DNA of 39,171 nt from Rhizobiaceae bacterium CPCC 101076. Its GTDB lineage: Bacteria > Pseudomonadota > Alphaproteobacteria > Rhizobiales > Methylopilaceae. The notes beneath the pieces are model-generated. The model made no database searches. It was not told the DNA's origin and was given only the letters and a program-made list of their open reading frames with translations. The translations under genes and the position numbers were made by a program. Shown here piece by piece: positions 8,340-16,041 of this stretch (position 1 is the first letter of the stretch; each line of letters begins with the position of its first letter). The stretch covers positions 1-39,171 of the forward strand of contig QDFX01000024.1 of assembly GCA_003347645.1 (NCBI GenBank), read 5' to 3'.

Positions 8340-8882
8340 TTAGATGCCGGTCACCGCTCGCACCGCGAGCTCGAACGGGCCCATTGGGAATGCGGTACGG
8401 AGGATCGCGATGAACAGGATGTAGCCTGACAGGGCGAGGGCGCCGGCCGTGATGACGGCCGTCTTCGGCGGCATGCGTTCAAGCCAGAGGAAGGCGGCAA
8501 GGAGGAAACCGAACGTCGACAGCGTGAAGCCGAGCCACGGCAGCGCGGCGACCGAGGCCACCGCGAGCCCGAACAGGAGCACGCGGATGCGGAAGAGGGG
8601 TCCGTTTTCCCAAAGCGTGCTGAAATCGATCCTCAGCATTCCGCGCTTCAGTCCGAACACGGTCTGCAGCGCGAAGATGCCGATCAGGAGGTAGAGCATG
8701 ACCGCGACGAACACGGCCGCGATCTTCGCCTCCCAGACGAGATCCTGGATCGAGATCAGGTAGTAGGTGGTGAATGCGAGGGCGATGGCCGGGATAACCC
8801 AGTCACCGCCCGTCGCTTCGCGCCGGTCCCGATCCCCGGGGTCCGGCGCCTGCCCTTCATAGGGCTCGGAGGGCATGCTCAT
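8340..8882 (-). CDS. tctB: TctB: small permease of a tripartite tricarboxylate transporter
   Basis: About 180 residues from an ATG at 8882, which overlaps the tctC stop by four bases (ATGA); a second Met two codons later is an alternative. After a hydrophilic N-terminus (about 35 residues, PSEPYEGQAPDPGDRDRRE) come four predicted membrane helices: WVIPAIALAFTTYYLI, IAAVFVAVMLYLLIGIFAL, IRVLLFGLAVASVAALPWLG with the following helix, and the last around TAGALALSGYILFIAIL. This is the usual four-helix TctB topology. Position between tctC and tctA supports the call more than sequence, since TctB diverges quickly. Confidence 0.88.
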   Translation of the reverse strand: MSMPSEPYEGQAPDPGDRDRREATGGDWVIPAIALAFTTYYLISIQDLVWEAKIAAVFVAVMLYLLIGIFALQTVFGLKRGMLRIDFSTLWENGPLFRIRVLLFGLAVASVAALPWLGFTLSTFGFLLAAFLWLERMPPKTAVITAGALALSGYILFIAILRTAFPMGPFELAVRAVTGI

Positions 8883-9889
8883 TTGCCGGCCGACAGCAGC
8901 GTCTTGTACTGCTTGGCGAGTTCGGCGAATTCCTTCGCCGAGGCGTCGCAGGCCGCCGCGTCGGCATACTGGATGAACTCCCACGGCGTGCCGGCCTTCT
9001 CGGCGACCGTTTTGTATTCCGGATCGTCGAACACCGTCTTCATGGTGTCGGTCAGCTTCTTCAACCGGTCTGGATACTTCTCCGCCACCGAACGATGGAT
9101 CGCCCAGGCGCGCTGGCCGGACAGGGTCGGCAGTTTGGTGCCCAGCGCCTCATTGATCGGCGGGGCGTTGTTGGTGAGGTCCGGAGCGCGGTTCTTGTCG
9201 TTGAAAACGGTCAGAAAGCGTGCCTGCTCGGATAGGCCCAGCGAGGACGACAGGAAGGTTGCGCAGCCGTCGACTTCGCCGGTGATCGCGGCGGCACGGG
9301 CGGGTCCGCCGCCGCCATACGGGATCATGCGGACCTTCATGCCGGTGGCATCGGCCAGCGCCAGCGCGCCGATGGTCGAGGGATGCGGCAGGCGGCTGGT
9401 CGAAAGCGTGATCTCGCGCTTCTTGCCCTCTTCGACGAGGTCGTTGATCGTCTTGAACTTGCTGTTGGTCGCGACCCAGATGACACTGTCGTCGGAGTCG
9501 ATCGCCCCGAAATACATGATGTCTTCGGGGTACTTATATTTCACGTTCTGGGTCGCATACATGATCATCTCGGGACCGATGTTCCCGAACAGAAGATTGT
9601 ATGCGTTCGCCTCGCGCTTTCCGATGAAGACCTCGTAGCCGACCTGGCCCGAGGCGCCGGGGAAATACGAGTATTCGAAGTTCGCGCCGAGGTGCTTCGC
9701 CCAGACGCGTGTGAAGGCGCGCGCCGCCTGGTCGACGCCGCCGCCTTCGCCGGTCGGAACGAGAACCTGGATATTGTCTGAGGGGAACGCCGCCCCCTGG
9801 CTCCGGGCCACCGCCGGAGCACCGAAAGCGGCCGCAGCCGCGCCGCCGGTCGCGAGGAAGCCGCGCCGGGTCATACCCTTGCTGAACAT
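8879..9889 (-). CDS. tctC: TctC/Bug-family periplasmic substrate-binding protein
   Basis: 336 residues with a twin-arginine-type leader, RRGFLATGG at residues 8-16, followed by a hydrophobic AAAAAFGAPAVA and a cleavage site near AVARSQG. The mature start FPSDNIQVLVPTGEGGGVDQAARAF is the Bug-family loop that holds a carboxylate of the ligand. It is the first gene of tctCBA-LVIVD. It lies 93 bases downstream of the FAH-family hydrolase gene; that gap holds a GC-rich hairpin, so tct may have its own promoter or be partly read through from the upstream ABC operon. Ligand unknown. Confidence 0.92.
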   Translation of the reverse strand: MFSKGMTRRGFLATGGAAAAAFGAPAVARSQGAAFPSDNIQVLVPTGEGGGVDQAARAFTRVWAKHLGANFEYSYFPGASGQVGYEVFIGKREANAYNLLFGNIGPEMIMYATQNVKYKYPEDIMYFGAIDSDDSVIWVATNSKFKTINDLVEEGKKREITLSTSRLPHPSTIGALALADATGMKVRMIPYGGGGPARAAAITGEVDGCATFLSSSLGLSEQARFLTVFNDKNRAPDLTNNAPPINEALGTKLPTLSGQRAWAIHRSVAEKYPDRLKKLTDTMKTVFDDPEYKTVAEKAGTPWEFIQYADAAACDASAKEFAELAKQYKTLLSAGK

Positions 9890-9940
9890 TCTGCTCTCCC
9901 TGGGTCGCCGGCGTTTTGGCCGCCTGGCTCTTGGTCTTGT

Positions 9941-9965
9941 CCGGCGCCCCCGCAGGGAGCGCCGG
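9941..9965. terminator. GC-rich hairpin between the FAH-family gene and tctC
   Basis: CCGGCGC at 9941-9947 pairs with GCGCCGG at 9959-9965 across an 11-base loop. On the minus strand, the direction of transcription here, it is not followed by a T-run, so it is a weak terminator or a processing hairpin rather than a classical Rho-independent terminator. The rest of 9890-9982 shows nothing else. Confidence 0.4.
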
Positions 9966-9982
9966 GCTTTACTCTCGTGGAC

Positions 9983-10705
9983 TTACGAAACGGGGGTGTG
10001 GAGTTCGCCCACGCCCTCGACGTAGCCGCGCATCACGTCGCCCTTCTTGATGGCGCCGACGCCGGCAGGCGTGCCCGACATGATCAGGTCGCCGGGCGCC
10101 AGCGTGAACAGGCCGGACAGGTAGGAGATCATCTCCGGCACCTTCCAGATCAGCTGGTTGAGATCGCCAGTCTGCTTGCGCTCGCCATTGACGTCGAGCC
10201 AGATCGCACCCTTTTCGGGGTGCCCGATCTCGGAGGCCGGGACGATCTCGGTGCAGGGAGCGGAGGCTTCGAACGCCTTGCCGACTTCCCACGGACGACG
10301 GAGATCCTTGGCCTCGCCCTGAAGGTCACGGCGGGTCATGTCGAGGCCGACGCCGTAACCGAAGACGTATTCGAGCGCCTTCTCGACCGGGATGTCCTTG
10401 CCGCCCTTGCCGAGCGCGACCGTCATCTCGATCTCGAAATGCACGTCGCTGGTCTTCGGTGGATAGGGGAAAGCCTCACCGCTGAGGATGATGTTGTCCG
10501 GGTTCTTCTGGAAGAAGAACGGCGGCTCCTTGTTCGGGTCGTGGCCCATCTCGATGGCGTGCGCCGCGTAATTGCGGCCGACGCAATAGATGCGGCGAAC
10601 CGGGAAGCGCGCCTTCGTTCCGCGAACCGGCAATGATGCCAGCGGCGGGACCGGGACGACGTATTCGCCGTCGACCGATGCGAAGAGGGTGGCGGCCTGG
10701 GTCAT
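9983..10705 (-). CDS. Fumarylacetoacetate hydrolase (FAH) family protein
   Basis: 240 residues, the length of short single-domain FAH enzymes such as fumarylpyruvate hydrolases. [17 protein letters not shown] (residues 38-54) is the family N-terminal motif; [11 protein letters not shown] follows; the metal ligands are likely E91 and E93 in HFEIEM and D122 in [10 protein letters not shown]; the C-terminus has [13 protein letters not shown]. The enzyme would hydrolyse a C-C bond in, or isomerise or decarboxylate, a 2,4-diketo acid, typically the end of an aromatic ring-cleavage route. It overlaps the upstream permease gene by four bases (10702-10705), making it the last gene of the ABC operon. 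That coupling suggests the imported compound, or its product, is an acylpyruvate-like acid. Confidence 0.92.
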   Translation of the reverse strand: MTQAATLFASVDGEYVVPVPPLASLPVRGTKARFPVRRIYCVGRNYAAHAIEMGHDPNKEPPFFFQKNPDNIILSGEAFPYPPKTSDVHFEIEMTVALGKGGKDIPVEKALEYVFGYGVGLDMTRRDLQGEAKDLRRPWEVGKAFEASAPCTEIVPASEIGHPEKGAIWLDVNGERKQTGDLNQLIWKVPEMISYLSGLFTLAPGDLIMSGTPAGVGAIKKGDVMRGYVEGVGELHTPVS

Positions 10706-11460
10706 GCGTGTCTTACTCCAGCGTAGAAATCGATCTTGCGTTCAAGCATCGCGATCAGCTCGGCGGCACCGAGCGCGAAGGCGAAGACGATGAGGGTGAG
10801 CGCCCAGAATTCCTCCATGAGGAAGTTGCGCGAATAGACTTCGAACAGCTCGCCGAGGCCGATGATCGAGACCAGCAGCTGGCCGATCACGACGCCCTTC
10901 ACGCCGCGAATCACGCCCAGCCGGATGCCGGCCAGGATTTCCGGCAGCGCCGCGAAGAAGACGATCTTCGTCAGCACCTGCCAGCGTGAGGCGCCGAAGG
11001 ACTTCGCCATCGCGAGCAGCGACGGCGGCATGTCGCGGACACCGGCCCGTGTGTCGAGCGCGATGATCCAGACGGCGAACAGGAACACGGTGACGATGAT
11101 CGTGGATTCGCCCATGCCGAACAGGATCATGATGACCGGCACGAGCGCCGACAGCGGCGCCGAGACGAACAGGTTGACCCACATGCCGAGCAGTTTGTCG
11201 GCAGCATCGACCCGGCCCATCAGGAGACCGAGCAGCACGCCCACGGCAATCGACAGCGCGATGCCGATGACGAAGCACTTCACCGTCATGATTGCGGCGT
11301 TGAGGAAGGTGGTGGAACCCACCACCTGCCCGAGTTCCATCACCACATGGCTGAGCGGCGGGAAGAGGAAGACAAGTCCGAGGCGCCCGACGATCTCCCA
11401 GACGATTGCCCAGAGGATCAGCGAAGCGAGAGGCGGGATGCGGTAGCCGGCGATTGTCAT
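10702..11460 (-). CDS. ABC transporter permease (SsuC/TauC type), second copy in operon
   Basis: 252 residues with about six membrane helices, of the nitrate/sulfonate/taurine-type permease family (BPD_transp_1). The cytoplasmic EAA-like loop is visible as [26 protein letters not shown] in two parts around residues 165-195. It is the second permease of this operon; the other is at 12273-13121. They share general architecture but clearly differ, so they may form a heterodimeric channel served by the single ATPase. Start overlap context: it begins ten bases after the ATPase gene and its stop overlaps the FAH-family gene. Confidence 0.9.
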   Translation of the reverse strand: MTIAGYRIPPLASLILWAIVWEIVGRLGLVFLFPPLSHVVMELGQVVGSTTFLNAAIMTVKCFVIGIALSIAVGVLLGLLMGRVDAADKLLGMWVNLFVSAPLSALVPVIMILFGMGESTIIVTVFLFAVWIIALDTRAGVRDMPPSLLAMAKSFGASRWQVLTKIVFFAALPEILAGIRLGVIRGVKGVVIGQLLVSIIGLGELFEVYSRNFLMEEFWALTLIVFAFALGAAELIAMLERKIDFYAGVRHA

Positions 11461-11469
11461 GGCTTGCCC

Positions 11470-12276
11470 CTAGTCCGCATAATCGCGAAGGCCGTGCCAG
11501 ATTTCCTCGACGGTATCGAGGTAGGCCGGGTTGCGGCGAATGAGGTCCGGCGGTCCGCTGCGGTCGACATGCGGCTCGATGATCTCCGAGACGCGGCCGG
11601 GGCGCGGCGACAACAGGACGATGCGGTCGGAGAGGTAGACCGCCTCCTCGATCGAGTGGGTGACGAAGATCAGGGTCTTCCTCTCCACTTCGCGCAGGCG
11701 CAGCAGATCTTCCTGGAACTTGCGGCGGTTCTGCTCGTCGACCGCGCTGAACGGCTCGTCGAGCAGAAGCACATCGGCGTTCACCGCGAGCGCGCGGGCA
11801 AGGCCGACGCGCTGGCGCATGCCGCCCGACAGCTCGTGCGGATAGCGGTTCTCGAAGCCGGAAAGGCCGACCTGATTGATGTAGTGGCGCGCGGTTTCCT
11901 CGCGCTTCTTCTTGTCGATGCCCTGCAGTTCAAGACCGAAGGCGGCATTGCGCAGCACGCTCGCCCACGGCATCAGCGCGAAATCCTGGAAGACGAAGGC
12001 GCGCTCGGGGCCCGGACCGGTGACGGTCTTGCCCTTTACAACCACCTCGCCGCCCGTGGGTTCGAGCAGGCCGGCGATGATCTTCAGAAGCGTGGTCTTG
12101 CCGCAACCGGATGGACCGAGAAGGCTGGTCAGCTGGCCGGTCGGGAAGGTCAGGTTGATATCGCGCAGCGCCTCGACGCTCGAACCGTAGCGCTTGGAGA
12201 TGTGGCGGACCTCGACGATCGGCTGCGCCGTGTCGGACTTGGTCGTTTCGCGCAACATGCGGACTGCAGCCGTCAT
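11470..12276 (-). CDS. ABC transporter ATP-binding protein (SsuB/TauB type)
   Basis: 268 residues from an ATG at 12276, which gives an ATGA overlap with the stop of the upstream permease; the frame is open further upstream but that part is antisense-free overlap with the permease gene. Walker A is GPSGCGKT at residues 54-61, the Q-loop is around FVFQDFALMPW (95-104), the signature LSGGMRQR at 149-156, Walker B VLLLDEP at 169-175, and the H-loop is in FVTHSIEEA. This arrangement is that of nitrate/sulfonate/taurine-family importers. It energises the two permeases that flank it. Confidence 0.93.
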   Translation of the reverse strand: MTAAVRMLRETTKSDTAQPIVEVRHISKRYGSSVEALRDINLTFPTGQLTSLLGPSGCGKTTLLKIIAGLLEPTGGEVVVKGKTVTGPGPERAFVFQDFALMPWASVLRNAAFGLELQGIDKKKREETARHYINQVGLSGFENRYPHELSGGMRQRVGLARALAVNADVLLLDEPFSAVDEQNRRKFQEDLLRLREVERKTLIFVTHSIEEAVYLSDRIVLLSPRPGRVSEIIEPHVDRSGPPDLIRRNPAYLDTVEEIWHGLRDYAD

Positions 12277-13121
12277 GCGGAATGTTCCTTCTTTTCGGGC
12301 CGGAAGAGAGCGATTTCGACACGCTCGAGCAGTCCGACCGTGACGGCGGAAAAGAGAATGATGGTCGCGATCACCGCGTACATTTCGGCGTAGTCGGCGA
12401 TCGAGCGGTGATAGGTGATCAGGTCGCCTATACCAGTCGGCGTGATCAGGAGTTCGGCCAGCACCACGCCAACGAAGCCGGCGGAGATACCGAGGCGAAG
12501 ACCGGCGAAGATCATCGGGCTGGCATCCGGCAGAACGATCTTGAATATCTCCTGCCTGCGATTGCCGAGGAAGGACCGGCACATCGCCCGAAGCGACGGG
12601 CTGACATTGCGCACGGCCTTGTAGCCGTTGAGCGCGATCACCGGCAGCGCCAGGATGACAACGGCGAGCACCTTCGCGGTCAGGCCGATGCCATAGACGT
12701 AGGTGATCAGCGGAATGAGGGCCGCCATGGGCGCGGCCTGCATGACCACGAAGACCGGCACGCCGGCCCATTCGAGCTCATCGCGAAGACCCATCCCGAC
12801 GCCCATGACGATGCCGATCACGGTCGCCACGACGAGGCCAATCACGAGGGGCTGCAAGGTGATCAGGAAGGCCGAGGGCAGCGACCCGTCGGCGACCATC
12901 CGGCCGAACGCCGCGACGACGTCCGAGAATGGCGGGAATGCCACGTTGATCGGAATGCGGCCGGCAACTTCCCATGCCAGGCAGAACAGCACCACCGAGG
13001 CAATCCGCCAGAGAATGAGGGAGCCGCCGGACCGAGCGGAGGGGGCCGTTGTTCCGGCGGCTCCAGAGGCGGCCGCTTGCGCGGCCGCCTGGTTGTTCGA
13101 AAAGGCGGGTTGAGCGCTCAC
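12273..13121 (-). CDS. ABC transporter permease (SsuC/TauC type), first copy
   Basis: 282 residues. An Ala/Gly/Ser-rich N-terminal tail of about 32 residues (AAAQAAASGAAGTTAPSAR) precedes about six membrane helices. The EAA-like loop is in IVLPDASPMIFAGLRLGISAGFVGVVLAELL, split over residues about 200-230. It starts five bases after the stop of the binding-protein gene, so it is tightly linked. Together with the permease at 10702 it probably makes the membrane channel. Confidence 0.9.
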   Translation of the reverse strand: MSAQPAFSNNQAAAQAAASGAAGTTAPSARSGGSLILWRIASVVLFCLAWEVAGRIPINVAFPPFSDVVAAFGRMVADGSLPSAFLITLQPLVIGLVVATVIGIVMGVGMGLRDELEWAGVPVFVVMQAAPMAALIPLITYVYGIGLTAKVLAVVILALPVIALNGYKAVRNVSPSLRAMCRSFLGNRRQEIFKIVLPDASPMIFAGLRLGISAGFVGVVLAELLITPTGIGDLITYHRSIADYAEMYAVIATIILFSAVTVGLLERVEIALFRPEKKEHSA

Positions 13122-13126
13122 CAGGC

Positions 13127-14116
13127 TCAGCCCTGAACCGCCTTGCGGGCGTTATCGAGCGGCTCGAAGGTCCAGAAATCGGCTTCCTTCAGTGTACCGG
13201 CATCGCCCTGGAGCTGGCCGGACACGGTGTAGAAATCGAAGTCGCTCTTCACCGCGGCGGCGCTGCCGCCGTCATCCGGATAGAGCTTGGCCTTCACCGC
13301 ATCGGCAAAGTAAGGCTCGACCTCGGCGTTCAGGTCCTTCGGCAGGTCGGGAAGCAGCTTGTACTTCTCGCGGAGCGCGACAACGGTCTTCGGATCCTTG
13401 TTGATCTCGCGCTGCGTCTTCAGCAGCTCCTCGACCAGGATCGTCACGGCCTTCGCGTTCTTCTTCAGGAAGTCGGTGTTGGCGTAGAGCGCCTCGTCGG
13501 TCGCGTTCACGCCTTCCATGTTGAGGACCTTGTACTTGCCGCCGCCCTTCTCCTCGATCATGCGAAGCGCGCCGGAATCGACGATCGTGGCCTTCACATT
13601 GCCCTGCAGCAGCGCGCCGGCGCGGACTTCGGCGCCAGGGACGTAGGAATAACGGGCGAACTTGATGCCGTGCTTCTGCTGCATCAGGTTCATGATCGCC
13701 TCGGTGCCCGAACCGCGCGAATGAACCGCGAATTCTTGGCCGTCGAGGTCCTTCCAGTCCTTGTAGAACTCGGTGTTGACCACCGGATAGAAGCGCAGAT
13801 TGCTGATCTGGTAGAACATCCGGATCGGCGCCTTGACCTTCTGCATCAGCGCATAGGGCGTGCCGATACCGACATCGGCCTGACCGCCGACCACCGCCTG
13901 CGCGGCGAGATCTTCCGACTTGAAGAACGTGCTCTGAACGTCGACGCCGCGCTCCTTGGCGCGCTCGAAGGCGATCAGAAGATTGAGGCTTTCGACGCTT
14001 GCGATGTCGCCGAAGGCCACGCGGATCGTATCCTTGGCCAATGCCACGCCCGACATCGCAACCGTGAGGGCTGCCGCTGCCGCAAACCGAGTCGCACCTT
14101 TGATGAGACTGCTCAT
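13127..14116 (-). CDS. ABC transporter substrate-binding protein (NMT1/SsuA-like)
   Basis: 329 residues with a signal peptide (FAAAAALTVAMSGVALA, cleavage before KDTIRVAFGD near residue 28). The mature protein shows the NMT1/SsuA-type periplasmic-binding fold: DLAAQAVVGGQADVGIGTPY and EVRAGALLQGNVKATIVDSG are typical ligand-site segments. Relatives bind sulfonates, nitrate, thiamine precursors or aromatic acids; the FAH-family enzyme in the same operon argues for an organic acid. It is the first gene of a five-gene operon, divergent from the GntR/FCD regulator at 14328, whose likely operators lie in the shared 211-base space. Confidence 0.9.
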   Translation of the reverse strand: MSSLIKGATRFAAAAALTVAMSGVALAKDTIRVAFGDIASVESLNLLIAFERAKERGVDVQSTFFKSEDLAAQAVVGGQADVGIGTPYALMQKVKAPIRMFYQISNLRFYPVVNTEFYKDWKDLDGQEFAVHSRGSGTEAIMNLMQQKHGIKFARYSYVPGAEVRAGALLQGNVKATIVDSGALRMIEEKGGGKYKVLNMEGVNATDEALYANTDFLKKNAKAVTILVEELLKTQREINKDPKTVVALREKYKLLPDLPKDLNAEVEPYFADAVKAKLYPDDGGSAAAVKSDFDFYTVSGQLQGDAGTLKEADFWTFEPLDNARKAVQG

Positions 14117-14144
14117 GGACGTTCCTTCCCTGCTATTTATTATT

Positions 14145-14177
14145 TGACCAATTTGGCCATTTATAATGATTGGTTAG
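14145..14177. promoter_or_regulatory. Operator-like palindrome and half-site before the ABC/FAH operon
   Basis: A 15-base near-palindrome, TGACCAA-T-TTGGCCA (14145-14159, one mismatched pair), lies 28 bases before the binding-protein start. A TATAA-like stretch follows, and then ATTGGTTAG at 14169-14177, identical to the left nine bases of the perfect palindrome at 14315. Sharing of that 9-mer suggests that the same GntR/FCD regulator binds at both ends of the divergent space. Confidence 0.5.
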
Positions 14178-14314
14178 CACGCGATTTGTGGGCGGTCAAA
14201 CCGGATTCACAGCAAAATCACGGCAGGCCTCCCCTCGCCTATACAGCGGATTAGGAGAAAAGGCCCCGTTGCCCTTGACTTCGACTTTGGTTTATATCAT
14301 TCGATCAATCAGGA

Positions 14315-14329
14315 ATTGGTTAGACCAAT
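14315..14329. promoter_or_regulatory. Perfect GntR/FCD operator palindrome over the regulator start codon
   Basis: ATTGGT-TAG-ACCAAT is a perfect inverted repeat. Its core TGGT-NNN-ACCA fits the TNGTNNNACNA pattern known for FadR/FCD-subfamily operators. It covers the two first bases of the ATG at 14328, so binding would block its own expression. A TTGACT and an AT-rich TTTATATCAT occur 17-40 bases upstream, but their spacing is not ideal for a sigma-70 promoter. Confidence 0.75.
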
Positions 14330-15044
14330 GGACAAACCAATCGCCGATTTCGGCGACAGCACTGATCGGCAGAGCGCGCATTCGGCGCTTACCCAATTGC
14401 GCGCCTTCATTGCGCAGAAGGACGTGGATGCCGATCCGCGCCTGCCGCCGGAGCGCGAGCTCTGCGATAGCCTGGGCGTCTCGCGCGGCGAATTGCGCAA
14501 GGCGCTGGCGGTTCTGGAAGCGGAAGGCCATCTCTGGCGCCATGTCGGCAAGGGGACGTTCGTCGGCCAGCGGCCGCTCGAGGACAGCGCCGACATTTCG
14601 ACGCTCGCAAGCCAGACCAATCCCTCGGAAGTGATGCGGACCCGGCTCCTGCTGGAGCCTCTGCTCGCCCGCGAAGCCGCGATGAACGCGACCTCGGGCG
14701 ATATCGAGGAGATGCGTCTATGCCTGCGCCGGTCGCGTCAGGCGGAGACGTGGCGGCAGTATGAGAACTGGGACAATCATTTCCACCGCGCGGTGGCGCA
14801 GGCGGCGCGTAACACGCTTTTGCTCGGCCTGTTCGACACGCTGAACACCGTGCGCCGGGCCGTGGTCTGGGGCCGGCTCAGGCCGAACCTGAAGGCCCCC
14901 TCGCCCGACCATCACAGCTTCGCGGAGCATGAAGCGATCGCGACGGCGATCGAGAACCGCGATCTCGACGGCGCGAGCCGGGGGATGCGCCAGCATCTGG
15001 AATCGGTGGCGCGGAAACTGGAAAATCGCGGCGACGAGCTCTGA
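14328..15044 (+). CDS. GntR family regulator, FCD domain
   Basis: 238 residues from the ATG at 14328; an in-frame TTG at 14316 would add four residues but sits inside the palindrome. The N-terminal winged helix spans about residues 15-80, with LPPERELCDSLGVSRGELRKAL as the recognition region (shown in two pieces: LPPERELCDSLGVS and RGELRKAL) and HVGKGTFVG as the wing. The C-terminal all-helical FCD domain (about 95-230) includes the probable metal or effector residues in NWDNHFHRAV, FAEHEAI and MRQHLESV. FCD regulators usually bind small carboxylic acids, which suits control of an importer plus FAH-family enzyme transcribed divergently. Autorepression is likely because its operator covers the start codon. 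Confidence 0.93.
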   Translation: MDKPIADFGDSTDRQSAHSALTQLRAFIAQKDVDADPRLPPERELCDSLGVSRGELRKALAVLEAEGHLWRHVGKGTFVGQRPLEDSADISTLASQTNPSEVMRTRLLLEPLLAREAAMNATSGDIEEMRLCLRRSRQAETWRQYENWDNHFHRAVAQAARNTLLLGLFDTLNTVRRAVVWGRLRPNLKAPSPDHHSFAEHEAIATAIENRDLDGASRGMRQHLESVARKLENRGDEL

Positions 15045-15075
15045 TCTCTGCGGTGCAGGAACCCTGCCGCCGAAC

Positions 15076-15107
15076 TTCTCGTCTCGCGCGGCGCCGGGCG
15101 AGGAGAA
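15076..15107. terminator. Hairpin between convergent genes
   Basis: TTCTC (15076-15080) plus CTCG (15083-15086) pair with CGAG (15099-15102) plus GAGAA (15103-15107), leaving a two-base bulge and a GC-rich loop. It fills the 69-base gap between the stops of the GntR gene and the convergent small gene. There is no clear T-tract, so it is a weak terminator at best. Confidence 0.4.
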
Positions 15108-15113
15108 CCGTCC

Positions 15114-15476
15114 TCACTTAGGAGCGATGACCGGAAGCGGCGTGAAATAGGGCTCGACGCGCAGCGAGTTGCTCTTCAGAACGCTGATCTTCTTCAGCGG
15201 GGCCTGTTCCAACTCGCCCTTCTCGTTCTTGCGGACCGTGTACTGCCAGACCGACAATTCGCCGCGATCGACGAGCTGGCGGCCGACGACGGACGCATCC
15301 GGCGTCTCGACGCCGTTGATCTCGCCGGAGGTGAAGCCGACGACGATCTCGTCCTTCACGGTCACGATCCTGAACAGGGATACCTTGCTGTCGGCTGCCA
15401 TGGCAGCCTGCGAACCCAGTTCGAGGATCGCGAACATGGCGGTGGAAACGGCAAACGCACGACGGGAAATGAGCAT
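15114..15476 (-). CDS. Small exported hypothetical protein
   Basis: About 120 residues (ATG at 15476; another ATG one codon upstream). The N-terminus MLISRRAFAVSTAMFAILELGSQAAMAADS, given here only by its features, has a twin Arg, a hydrophobic core and an AMA-type cleavage site near residue 28, so it is exported. The mature part (about 90 residues) is predicted mostly beta with VTVKDEIVVGFTSGEI and ELSVWQYTVRKNEKG. I do not recognise the family. It is divergent from the Ser/Asn-repeat gene and separated from it by 166 bases; on its own side I find no copy of the GGAAT-N16/17-CGTT promoter, so it may be outside that regulon. Confidence 0.7.
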   Translation of the reverse strand: MLISRRAFAVSTAMFAILELGSQAAMAADSKVSLFRIVTVKDEIVVGFTSGEINGVETPDASVVGRQLVDRGELSVWQYTVRKNEKGELEQAPLKKISVLKSNSLRVEPYFTPLPVIAPK

Positions 15477-15573
15477 CACGAACCCCAGCCTCTGAATTGT
15501 CGACGGCCTTTGAGTAAGTGGTTCGGATTTCTGAGGTATTGCGTCTCGCGTTTCAGCGAGGAAACCGAAAAAC

Positions 15574-15599
15574 GGAATAAGCGGCGAGGCACATCCGTT
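15574..15599 (+). promoter_or_regulatory. ECF-type promoter of the Ser/Asn-repeat gene
   Basis: GGAAT (15574-15578), 17 bases, CGTT (15596-15599). The -35 extends to GGAATAA and the -10 to CGTTCTC, the same extended forms seen before the sigma-factor gene. The -10 ends 44 bases before the ATG at 15643. See the matching sites at 16817, 18041 and 18094. Confidence 0.7.
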
Positions 15600-15642
15600 C
15601 TCTCACGGGCCACAGACCGGCCCGCCAACAAGGGAGAAAGCG

Positions 15643-16029
15643 ATGACATGGAAGCTTCCCGCCGCGCTGACGTTCGCGGCAGCCGCCCTGACCGCGGGCA
15701 ATGCCACGGCCGCGCCCGCAGCGCCCGAACTAGGACGGATCACGTCCTACGCGCCGCAGCCGGCGAGCGATGACGCGATGCGTGAATTGCTCGGCGAAAC
15801 CCGCGATCCGGCCGGCAAGCCGGTGCAGCTCGCCGGCAATTCCTCGTCGAACTCATCGTCGAACGGTTCATCCAACTCGTCTTCGAATTCGTCTTCCAAC
15901 AGCTCATCGAATTCGTCCTCGAACTCATCGTCGAACCGTTCTTCCAACTCTTCGTCCAATCGGTCGTCGAATTCCTCGTCCAACCGGTCACGGGGCGGCA
16001 AGTCGCCGTTCGGCCAGTTCCGGTTCTGA
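15643..16029 (+). CDS. Secreted Ser/Asn tetrapeptide-repeat protein
   Basis: 128 residues, with AAGGGAG before the ATG. Residues 1-24 are a signal peptide (LPAALTFAAAALTAGNATA, cleavage near AAPAAPE). A short soluble segment follows (25-66, including DDAMRELLGETRDPAGKP). Residues 67-114 are twelve tetrapeptides: nine SSSN, one GSSN and two RSSN. The end is basic and aromatic, RGGKSPFGQFRF. I know no function. Low-complexity Ser/Asn tracts can be flexible linkers, glycosylated stalks or self-assembling surface material. The gene has its own ECF-type promoter and a strong terminator shared with the convergent DUF6065-like gene. Codons vary within the repeat (TCG, TCA, TCT, TCC, AGC), so it is kept at the protein level. 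Confidence 0.8.
   Translation: MTWKLPAALTFAAAALTAGNATAAPAAPELGRITSYAPQPASDDAMRELLGETRDPAGKPVQLAGNSSSNSSSNGSSNSSSNSSSNSSSNSSSNSSSNRSSNSSSNRSSNSSSNRSRGGKSPFGQFRF
15841..15984 (+). repeat. Twelve 12-base units coding for SSSN-type tetrapeptides
   Basis: The 144 bases are twelve in-frame units of 12 bases encoding SSSN, GSSN or RSSN. Synonymous positions differ between units, so this is not a recent perfect tandem duplication, although sub-blocks such as TCGAATTCGTC recur. Copy number could vary between strains. Confidence 0.85.
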
Positions 16030-16041
16030 ACCGGAACAAAG

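Noticed and set aside
13640-13670. A further GGAATAA promoter core at about 13649 inside the ABC binding-protein gene
   Set aside because: No CGTT follows at 16 or 17 bases, and it is inside a coding region without a start codon downstream.
14117-14327. Thiamine (TPP) riboswitch before the NMT1-like binding-protein gene
   Set aside because: The conserved TPP elements, such as CTGAGA and the matching ACCTGATC region, are not present on the minus strand; palindromic operators explain the region better.
15841-15984. CRISPR-like repeat array
   Set aside because: The 12-base units are in-frame codons of one protein, with no spacers and no cas genes.
15643-16029. Ser/Asn-repeat protein as a radical-SAM-modified peptide (RiPP) precursor
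   Set aside because: No radical SAM enzyme, cyclase or peptide exporter gene is present nearby, the protein has a normal signal peptide, and known repeat-type precursors of that class have other motifs. It remains possible if the enzyme is encoded elsewhere.
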